From Isoetes taiwanensis (Eukaryota; Streptophyta; Lycopodiopsida; Isoetales; Isoetaceae), in assembly GCA_021234155.1 (NCBI GenBank), contig JAJEKV010000004.1:28985305-29049304 (forward strand): DNA of 64,000 bases, written 5' to 3'. How positions within the stretch are numbered: the first letter of the stretch is position 1; each line of letters starts with the position of its first letter. This document shows positions 24,101 through 31,895 of this stretch, in pieces. The notes beneath the pieces were generated by a model. The model was not told where the DNA came from and ran no database searches. It saw nothing but the letters and a program-made list of their open reading frames with translations. Position numbers and translations under genes: made by a program.

Positions 24101-24671
24101 CCTGCTCGCTCTTGATACACTTGAGCAGCCGCTTAGAAGACATACACTGCATGATGGGAACAACTTCTTTACCTGTGATCTCAATGATATTGCCGTCGGG
24201 CGTTGTGGAGGTCACCTTCCGCTTTCCACAATCAATGATGGCCCCTGCTGGTCCAAGATACTCCATTCCTATGATCAAGTCATATTTGCCAATGCCCATG
24301 ACTTCTGCCCCCATCTGGATATTAATCCCTGGCAAGTCAATGTCGAAGTTGATCCTCTTGTCTGCTGTTTGCCTTACTGCCCCACTTGCTAAGATTACAG
24401 GCCTCGGCTTGGACTTTAATGGTTTCAACTTCAACATTTCAACCATTCTTGGGGATGCAAAGTTGTGGCTACTTCTCGAGTCTATCAGGACTATGAAAGA
24501 CTTGGCCTTGGCCTTCCCTACTGTGGAAATTACCTTATACTGGTTCTCTGCTTGTTCTGTATCTATGGCGGCAAAAATGTGACACTCACCCTGAATATAG
24601 TCGCGGGCTGCCTCGCCGTCGTCGTCAGACGGAGTGTCCCATCCGCCCAACTCTGCTAGCGCTGCGCTCAT
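21102..24671 (-). pseudogene. Gypsy Pol: protease, RT, RNase H, integrase, chromodomain (one in-frame stop)
   Basis: Frames 24671-22281 and 22244-21102 are the same frame, separated only by a TAG at 22278-22280 inside the H2C2 finger (CQLC then stop then QTKAEQ). Domains in order are as follows. The protease site is seen as [10 protein letters not shown], where the usual DSG is DSR. RT has [20 protein letters not shown] and [10 protein letters not shown]. RNase H has [15 protein letters not shown] and DTNHQSLQY. The zinc finger has HAGF...WPGM...CQLC. The integrase core has MDFITGL, ISDRDPKF and QTERTNR. The C-terminal chromodomain has YLVKWKHLP and DATWV. The chromodomain keeps the KW aromatic but has HL where a Tyr is common. 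RT keeps both catalytic Asp residues. Almost intact, so decay is recent. Confidence 0.92.
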
Positions 24672-25873
24672 GATGAAGGGGCAGTTCGCTGTCCTGTGGC
24701 CCGGCTAGAAGCACCTGAAGCAAAGCTGCTTGCAAGAAGGACCGCACTGCTTTGGAGTAATTTGACCCCTCCTGCTTGTCCTTGAAGGACACCTGCTTCT
24801 TCTTCTGCTGCTTCCCATAGTTGCCACTATATGGGGCTTTAGCTGGACCTGGGCTGGCTGCTCTAGGGCTATAGCTCCCTGTTGCCTTGCCTTTATCCTG
24901 GTAATACTGCTGCCTCTGCCCGCTATTCTGAGGCCCCGTTCCTTGAAAGCTTATTGCCTTGGATTCTGCTTCCGATACTGTCTTGGGGTTTATTGCCCTT
25001 ACAAGCTTGCATATCTCCTCATTCAATCCTTCAATATAGCTCTCTACTGCATGCTTTTCGCTCAACTTTGGCACATAAAGCCTTAGCCGCATAAATTCCT
25101 CTGTATATTTCTGGACTGATTTGTTGCCTTGCTGCAATCGGTAAAACTGCTGCATCATGTTGGACTTATGTTCCCTTGGGACGTAATGGCGCTTGAAAGC
25201 TTTAGCAAACTTTTTGAACCTGCAACCATCCCTGCTTAAGCCGTGGGCCTTGGCATACCCCTTCCACCAAATGCGTGCTGCTCCCTTCATGTTAGCTGTT
25301 GCCACCCTGCCTTTGTCCTTGTCCTTCATACCATATGCGTTACCATACTCGCTCATCTCATCGAGCCAATGCCTCTGCCTCCATGCCTGACCTGTTCTCG
25401 CCTGAGAATTGCTCGAGCTTCCTGGCCTTCCAAACATTTCCCAATGCAGAGTCTACCTTCTTCTGGTAGTCCGAGGTCCTCGTCTCCTTGTGTCTGTCGC
25501 CCCTTCGGTTCTGCACCTGCTCTTCCTCTTCTTCGGAGTCAGAGTTCGAATCCGAGCTTGAGTCGGAGGATTCCGTACTGGGGGACCTCCTTCTCTTGCT
25601 CTTCCTCTTGTCCTTCTTCGTCTTCTGAGGTGGTGCTTCGGGTAACTGGACACTACCATCTGGGCCAACTCCTCCTTGTGCCGCTAAGAGAGCCTTTATC
25701 TGCTCGAGGTCCGTTCTCATCTGCGACATTTCCTCCTCCGGGGTCATGGCACCAAATGCTTCATAAAGGCTCCTTGCCGGGGGGCGGCCTGGGCGGAGTC
25801 TGTTCTTCCCTATGGTCTCGGCGTTGTCGTTCCCCTGAGTCCGGGCCTCTAGCTGTATACACAAGTTGGTCAT
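24625..25873 (-). pseudogene. Gypsy Gag with CCHC knuckle (frameshift and stop)
   Basis: Frames 25873-25358 and 25437-24625 join by a frameshift near 25385-25400. The N-terminus is charged, with a KRKSKRRR patch and a Ser/Asp/Glu run. The middle holds the retrotransposon gag core (KGAARIWWKGY, KRHYVPREHKS, QKYTEEFMRL, YIEGLNEEI). At the end, in the pol frame, a knuckle CFRCF[12 protein letters not shown] (about 24690-24730) has CCHC spacing with a TAG between its second Cys and the His. Gag would form the virus-like particle. Confidence 0.85.
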
Positions 25874-26030
25874 GGCTGTACAGTTAGTTTTATTTGTTCT
25901 CTTGCATTATATGTGTTGTTGGTATAGTTGCGGAATAAGATACATCGACTAAACGTTTAAAGTGCAAAAGAAATTATACTTATATTATATAATATCTTAT
26001 AATACAAGGCCTCCGGGATCAAGAGTCTAA

Positions 26031-27554
26031 CTATTCTTGAAATCGTCGGTAGGACGGGTTATCTTCAAGGAACTTTTTAACTTGGGTCGTTCCTACCGAG
26101 CGTCCCAAGTTCCTGAGGATGTTTGTTGATGACCCGCCCTGCAATGCTGTCACCAACTCTTCCACCCTGCGGTCGGAGGTGTAGGCCGCGGTTACTGCCA
26201 ATCTTCCCTGTCGTCGGTAGGGCACGGCGAAGTCGAAGATGTCAAGCGCCATCGCTCTCTTAACTAAGACAGCATAGTCGACATTTGCAGCTATTCGAGC
26301 ATGCCTGCCAAAACCAGAGAGTGCAATGAGCATGAACACTCCTTCTTCGCCCCGGGGACTGAATTTGCAGTGTATTACCGCTATTCTCCCATCCAGCAGC
26401 AGGGGAAGGTAGTACCTTAAGGACCTGTCATTGTGTGTTACTGATGATTCTCCACCTGCTTGTCCTTCCGCTCTATGCCTTCCGGCGTATTCATCGACCT
26501 CTACCTCAGTCATTTCTTGGTAGTCTCTAATTGTCGAGTCGACTCGCCTGATGTCGATTCCTGCTCCTCTTGAGCGAGGTGGTGTCGAGGAGCTCGGCAT
26601 CAAGATGCTCGTGGTCTTGCCACGGATCTCCATCCGTTCTTGGATGGCATAGAACTCCTCCTCAGATGGTAGTTCTCGAGCCTCCATAATTTGCCTTATG
26701 TTGTTGTAGGCCTGGATGTCCGAAGTCGACTCTCCTGTATAGGTGTCGGCTTCTCTCACTTGAAGCGGAAAGTCTGAGACTCCCCAGACGATGAAGTCGT
26801 CCAAGTCTGGTTGCTGCCGCAGTTGGTGCAGTAACTCGTCAAGCCGGAACTCCCTCTCCCTGCATTCGGGGAGATTCTGGATATCGCTGAGGAGTAGGAA
26901 CTCCTCACCGTCAATGATGATGGGGGCTAGGCTTGTGATGCCTAGCCCTAGTGGGGGAGCGACTCTGAGGGTCTGGCGGCTTCGCTCGAAGTTGTGTAGC
27001 TCCTCTTCTGCTTGCCGTCGTTCTTCTTCTGGGTCGAGCTCTGTATATTCTTCCTCGTCCGATTCCTCTTCTTCTGTTCTTCCTTCCTGCTCTTGCTGGT
27101 ACTGCAAAAGCATCTGTTCTGCTGCTGAGGATGCTATGGGGTCCGCCTCCATGGGAGGAATAGAGGTTTCCCCCCATTGGGTTTTCAGCACGGTGGGAAA
27201 GGAAAATGGCCAAGGCGGCGGTGCAGGAAAAGTACTTGGTCCTGTCAACTATCAGGACCATGTAATCTGGTAACCTCTGCGCCTTGTTGGTCAAATACTT
27301 GGCGATGTTCGGGACATCACCCAAGGCTGCTTGTAGGGATGGGCGGGGAACAAAATAGCTAGTGCAAGGGGGAAGCTGCACTAGGGACTGACCTACCCTA
27401 TCTTGGAACTCAGCCAAAACTCGCCTACTGGCTTTGCGTGCAAGGTTGCTTGGACATCAATCTCTCTCCGGAAGACTCGGAAAATATCATTGACATCGGC
27501 TTCGGCGGCATGAGCACTGGCGTTGTACCATCTCCTGAAGTCAGCAGTTACCAT
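26031..27554 (-). pseudogene. Gypsy extra ORF2 of unknown function (about 508 codons, frameshifted)
   Basis: Starts at ATG 27554 (MVTADFRRWYN). It shifts frame near 27430 (to ...SRRVLAEFQDRVGQS) and again near 27190, then stays open to 26031. The protein has an ordered-looking start, a Gln/Glu-rich acidic region (EEEESDEEEYTELD), and a C-terminal half with regular hydrophobic spacing (RYYLPLLLDGRIAVIHCKF, GVFMLIALSGFGRHARIA, VLVKRAMALDIFDFAVPY). I do not recognise a family. It lies between ORF1 and gag, on the same strand, and is preceded by its own pair of leader hairpins. It could be an extra structural or regulatory protein of the element. A cellular captured gene is also possible. Confidence 0.65.
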
Positions 27555-27853
27555 TGATCTATGGAAGAGGTGAGTAACAAACAGATGCAGGAGCGCCTAT
27601 GGGAGCTGGGAAATCGTCTAAAGGGTCAAGAGCAAACTTGTAGGGTGCTAAGTGAGAAATGGGGACGGGAAAACCCTAATTTTTGGGTGACTTGAAAAAT
27701 TCTTGGGGTAGGGCAATTCTGACCTATTAGGAGGTCCAAATGAGGATTTGAAGACTACTTTTGGGGTTTGAGCATGCTAAGATTAGCTAATGAACCTATT
27801 GCAACAAACTGGAGGTCATTTGGATATGGTATGGTGGAGAATTTTGCTGAGAG

Positions 27854-27920
27854 GTCTCACACGTTGCGCCCAGACCAATAATGAGCTTTTCATTTTTGGT
27901 CCTGGCGCGACGTATGAGAC
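27854..27920. repeat. Hairpin before ORF2 (inner)
   Basis: Arms 27854-27870 (GTCTCACACGTTGCGCC) and 27904-27920 (GGCGCGACGTATGAGAC). It is complementary at 15 of 17 positions, and both exceptions are wobble-type. Outward CAGACCAA/TTGGTCCT extends the stem. Confidence 0.8.
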
Positions 27921-28017
27921 ATTGGCTCTAAATGGGTTAAACTTGTCCAATTTGGGTGATATAAGGGTCTAATTCTGCTGGACTGATATAAGCTGTTTTG
28001 GGCACTTTTGGGGCATG

Positions 28018-28084
28018 GTCTCACACGTTGCGCCCAGACCAATAATGAACTTTTTATTTTGGGTCCTGGCGCGACGTGTGAGAC
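28018..28084. repeat. Hairpin before ORF2 (outer)
   Basis: Arms 28018-28034 (GTCTCACACGTTGCGCC) and 28068-28084 (GGCGCGACGTGTGAGAC), with 16 of 17 positions complementary. Same family as 27854-27920. Confidence 0.8.
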
Positions 28085-28229
28085 ATCCTCTCGAATTGGC
28101 CTAGGATGTCTGTTTTGACTAAAACAAAAGCTAAAACTTACTAACTCAATTTAATTAAACAAGATTTCACATGTCATTTAATCCAAAACTCTTTATATTA
28201 ACAAAAAATTTCCTGTTATTTACAAAATT

Positions 28230-29552
28230 TTAAGGCCGCTCTCCCTTGATTTAGCTAGCAAGATGCATGTCTTGCCTCATGAGTGTTACCCTCTTCGCAT
28301 GAACTGTGCAGGCTGTCGAATCTTCAAAATGCTGCACCAGTTTTTGCTCTGTTGCCTCTTGCAGTGCCAACAACATCTCATCCGTCACCCTCATCTCCGT
28401 GTTGTATTCTTGAATTACCTCTCGGACTAGTCGGGCGAACGGTGCACGGGGGATCAAGAACCCGAAGCTACGCTGAAAATGTCTGATCTTCCTCAGGGCT
28501 TTCCTCTCGCTCTCCTTTCTGCCAGTTCTCTTTTTGCCTGGTGGTCTAGGAGGCTTGGGCTTCGGTGGTGGCGGCTTCAGAGCCTGGCTCTTCGTCGGAT
28601 GTCCACCTTCGATAGTTCTCACTCTGTTTTCCTGGTAGTATGTGTTGTACGCCTCCCACTTCACCATGAAGGCGTTGTGCTCCCTTAGTTTCTTCTGATA
28701 GACCTTGACGGGGTCTATCACATACGCCTCTCGAGCTGGCCGCGGTGCTTTGTTTCGGTCCCACGTCGGGTATGGTGGGGGCTTCTGCGCCTGCTCAGGC
28801 TGCTCCGGGTCAGGTACTGCCTGCTCATCAGCTGGGGGTTTAGAAGAGCTTCCACCTTGGGGATGAAGTCTTCATCTTCAAAGTCATCGGAGGAGGGCGG
28901 GGGCTGGTCCGCTGAATCGCTCGGTGATGACGACCTTGTGGTTGGGGGTCTTTATTCGTTTAACCTTCACGAGTTTTCTTTTGCCCACCACCACGAACTT
29001 CCCCTTCTTCTTCTTCAGCTCCTCTGCTGCTTTGTCTTCCTCTTCGTCCCTCTTCCTTTTCTTCTTTTCCCGCCGGCGTTCTTTCGCTTCGTGCTTCTTT
29101 ATCCATGTCGCTAATTCCTCCTCTTCGGCTGGAGTGAGGGTCGGCTCTCTCTGTTCCTCCTGCTCCTCGGCCTCCTTCTCTCGAATCCAAGCTTCGAGTT
29201 GCTCCTCGATGGTTGGCTCGGGAGTCGGCTGCCTCTGCTCTTCACGTTCCTCAGCCACCCGATCTTGCCCCTCCTTCTGTCTCCTTTCCTCCTCCATTTG
29301 TTTGAAAACCTGTTGCATCACGTCTGGCTCCTCATTGTCGAGGACTTCTGTCCCCGCATCGGAGTGTGCATCCTCCTCGACCTGCTGGGATCCTTCGCTT
29401 TGGTGTTCGTCTAAAGCCGCTCCCTCGCTCGATGAAGACTGGCCATGCCTGAGAAGGCGCTCCTGAAGCATTCTCTGTATCAGGCCGGGATCATGGGCGC
29501 TAGGCGATTCGCCTGGTCGGGGGACTCGAGCGGTCTGCTTGGTCCGGACCAT
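28230..29552 (-). pseudogene. Retrotransposon-encoded histone H3-like protein, ORF1 (copy B)
   Basis: Starts at 29552 with MVRTKQTARVPR; RTKQTAR is identical to residues 2-8 of the histone H3 tail. The middle is long and low in complexity: acidic/Gln-rich, then lysine-rich (KKRKRDEEE, KKKKGK), then proline-rich (KPPPPKPKPPRPPG). The last 84 residues before the stop at 28251-28253 form an H3 histone fold: LRKIRHFQRS (alpha-N), PFARLVREVIQEY (alpha-1), LLALQEATEQKLVQHFED (alpha-2), HAKRVTLMRQDMHLA (loop 2 and alpha-3). Beyond that stop, the same frame continues IKGERP and a TAA at 28230, matching the H3 ending IRGERA, so the stop is probably a late mutation. Small frameshifts lie near 28886 and 28855. 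Canonical H3 is about 136 residues; this is about 440 codons. The likely role is in chromatin, for instance as an H4 partner, but this is inference. Confidence 0.88.
28254..28505 (-). other. Histone H3 fold domain within ORF1
   Basis: Eighty-four codons aligned by eye to H3 without gaps in loop 1. Retained H3 features are LVRE, ALQEA, FED, the Cys before xxHAKRVT (H3 Cys110 position), that His, and the Asp of QDM (H3 Asp123 position). IRHFQ, LIPxAPF and RVTLMRxD are forms I recall from plant CENH3 rather than canonical H3 (IRKYQ, LIRKLPF, RVTIMPKD). Loop 1 has canonical H3 length, not the longer CENH3 form. Confidence 0.9.
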
Positions 29553-29653
29553 GTTTGACGGCTCGTCAATCCGAGGTCGGCGCCGAAAAATCGCCTTAGC
29601 AAGGGGGAGCGATTTTTCTAAGGAAGAACGTGGAAATGGGGGGAGTCCTAGGT

Positions 29654-29663
29654 CTATTTATAG
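29654..29663 (-). promoter_or_regulatory. TATA box upstream of ORF1 (copy B)
   Basis: The minus strand reads CTATAAATAG within CCCATCTATAAATAGACC, about 102 bp before the ORF1 ATG. The block is conserved in copy A at 705-714. Confidence 0.6.
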
Positions 29664-29764
29664 ATGGGCAATTTTTTTTAGGTCAAATTGCAAACTACTC
29701 TTTGGGTCACTAAAAACACTTATTGTCTTACTACATGGCTAAATTTAGACATTTCTAACCTCAT

Positions 29765-29831
29765 GGTCTCACATGTTGCGCCCAGATCAATAATGAAAGT
29801 TTCATTTTTGCTCCTGGCGCGACTTGTGAGG
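29765..29831. repeat. Leader hairpin 2 (copy B)
   Basis: Arms 29765-29781 (GTCTCACATGTTGCGCC) and 29815-29831 (GGCGCGACTTGTGAGGC), about 14 of 17 complementary. It is the most worn of the six hairpins. Confidence 0.75.
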
Positions 29832-29979
29832 CATGGTGGATTTTTATGCTAACTTTTATACTTTCTAAGCATGTTTTTAGTAATGTAGCATACTAATCTA
29901 GCTAGTTTTTAGCTTAAAATTCGAATTACCATGTTACTTTTCTAAAATTCATCACTTTTTAAGGTGTTTCTGGCTCAAT

Positions 29980-30046
29980 GTCTCACACGTTGTGCCCAGC
30001 CCAAAAATGAACTTTTCATTATCGGTCCTGGTGCGACGTGTGAGAC
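29980..30046. repeat. Leader hairpin 1 (copy B)
   Basis: Arms 29980-29996 (GTCTCACACGTTGTGCC) and 30030-30046 (GGTGCGACGTGTGAGAC). It lies between the primer site and the ORF1 TATA box, like its counterpart at 1024-1090. Confidence 0.78.
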
Positions 30047-30237
30047 CATCCTGCTTTTGAAGGTTTTGGCTCACTAATTTTAGTCTTTTTATGTTCTAAT
30101 TCACTTAACTGTTACTAGCTTAGCATATACTACAAAAATGAGAAAACATTTTCCCATTTTTCGAGGTTTGAGGATCCTATCAAGTTAGTACTACTGGGAG
30201 CATGGTCAGTGCTTTGCTCTTGGTCTCCAAGAACATT

Positions 30238-30249
30238 GCTCTGATACCA
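30238..30249 (-). promoter_or_regulatory. tRNA-Met primer-binding site (copy B)
   Basis: The minus strand reads TGGTATCAGAGC, 1 bp inside the 5' LTR, which begins at 30251. Identical to copy A. Confidence 0.9.
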
Positions 30250-30250
30250 C

Positions 30251-31579
30251 TGTGACGTCCCCTACTCATATACGGTGCACTCACCATATACAAACAGGAG
30301 TTCATCCCCCATACCAGCTCCATGCTGATACAGGGCCCTCCACATGTCATTGTAACCGTGCTGGGTTCCAGTGGGAAGAGTGAAGGGGTCATTTTACCCC
30401 GTCTCCCTCAGGGCCTACCTAGTTGCGGAAGCGTAAACATACATGTCAGTACACATAATCATCACATATCCACCCCGAAGGGTGGCACATCAACATCTGC
30501 ATAGACAAAGATCAGCATGAGAACATGGCATCGGGTTGTCCACTCCATCCGCCCCTCCTGTGCTCACTTTGCGTAGGTTGAAAAGTGTTGGGACCTGACT
30601 GTAGCCCGCCGGATGCATAGCCAAAGGGGCTACTCCTGGGTTGCATCTCCCCAGTTCCGATGGGGCAGGTAGGGATCACTCCCACCAGAGGTCTCCATGC
30701 TGACTCAAGGTGACTAGAGGGCCACTGCACTTATTCGACTTAACCCACTGGAAAGTGAACACCACTCCACGGGTGTCGAGCCCATGCCTTGCCCGCACTC
30801 AGTGGCAAGACATTAGACCTAGTCACAATGATCCCCGGTAGGCCTTACACACCAGAGGGATCGTTCAAGAGTCAGAACACGAACCTCCTTCTTAGCCAGT
30901 CTGGCCCCTTCACCCACAACCAAGTGTGGTTCTTGTACACAGGCCGAATCTACAGTGTGCTAGAGAGGCTACTCTAGGAGCATCAACTACTAAGCTTTAG
31001 GGTCTCTACCCCCCTTCCCAATACAATGAGTTCACAGAGATACATCATCCATATACATCCGAGAAGAACTAAAGAACTAGATCTAATCTATATCATAGAG
31101 TTAGGTTCTTTAGTTAGAGTCTGGTAACTGGGAATCTAAATGGCTGCTATGGGCAATTTAATAAGCTAAACCTACTGATACAAAGACTGGAGGACGATTT
31201 ATGCTATTAAATTGACTAAATACCTGATCCTTGGCTCGCTCCTGCTGGGCCATCCTGCTGGGCTGCTAGGAGATGGAGCTAAAAGAGGAAACTAATGAGT
31301 CAAATCGCTCAGACAGAGTCTAGGAGGCGGTTTTGACTCTTGGAGCAAGCAAAACAGAGGTCTAAAACCCTATGGACGAAAATGGCAAGTTAGGGTTTCT
31401 CCTACCTAAATAGACAAGGGTTTAGGGCTAGGGTTTCCAATTATCCCTTTAAGCATGTGGGATAATTGGGTGTGGCCCACTTGCCTTTAATGACTAGGTG
31501 GCATAAAGTGTCCACATGGGAAAATGTGCACCTAGATAAATGTGCACATTGGTAAATATGCACATTAATAAATGCACAT
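30251..31579 (-). repeat. 5' LTR of gypsy copy B, inner part
   Basis: Matches LTR A and the 3' LTR of B up to AATGCACAT at 31571-31579, where a DNA transposon interrupts it. It lacks about 130 bp present in the other LTRs (junction near 30517). Confidence 0.88.
31576..31579. repeat. Target-site duplication of TIR transposon (left)
   Basis: ACAT, repeated at 40865-40868. The uninterrupted LTR at 12725-14282 has AATGCACATACCTTGCAAG, with ACAT once, which confirms the empty site. Confidence 0.8.
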
Positions 31580-31601
31580 GGGTAAAAGCATGAAAGGGTG
31601 T
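31580..31601 (+). repeat. Left terminal inverted repeat
   Basis: 22 bp, exactly the reverse complement of 40843-40864. Similarity stops right after base 22. Confidence 0.92.
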
Positions 31602-31895
31602 ACGTACATCGTACTGAATTGAAGGACGAATTTGTGCTTTTTTGGGGTACATTTTAGATGTACATCAAGATACAATGGTTTGTCGTTTTGTGTCAGATAT
31701 GCAATGATTGCAAGATCATCCCTGACATTCCCCCCGAAATTCTTGGTTAACCACCGAACCACCGAACCAATTCGAATGGATCCGTCCCTCCCTTTCCGAA
31801 ATTCCCCCCTTTCACAGGACGAACACCGAACGAATTCCAGAAGCAAACACATGCCAATTGAATCTACAAGAAATACAAATCAATTTCGATCTGTT

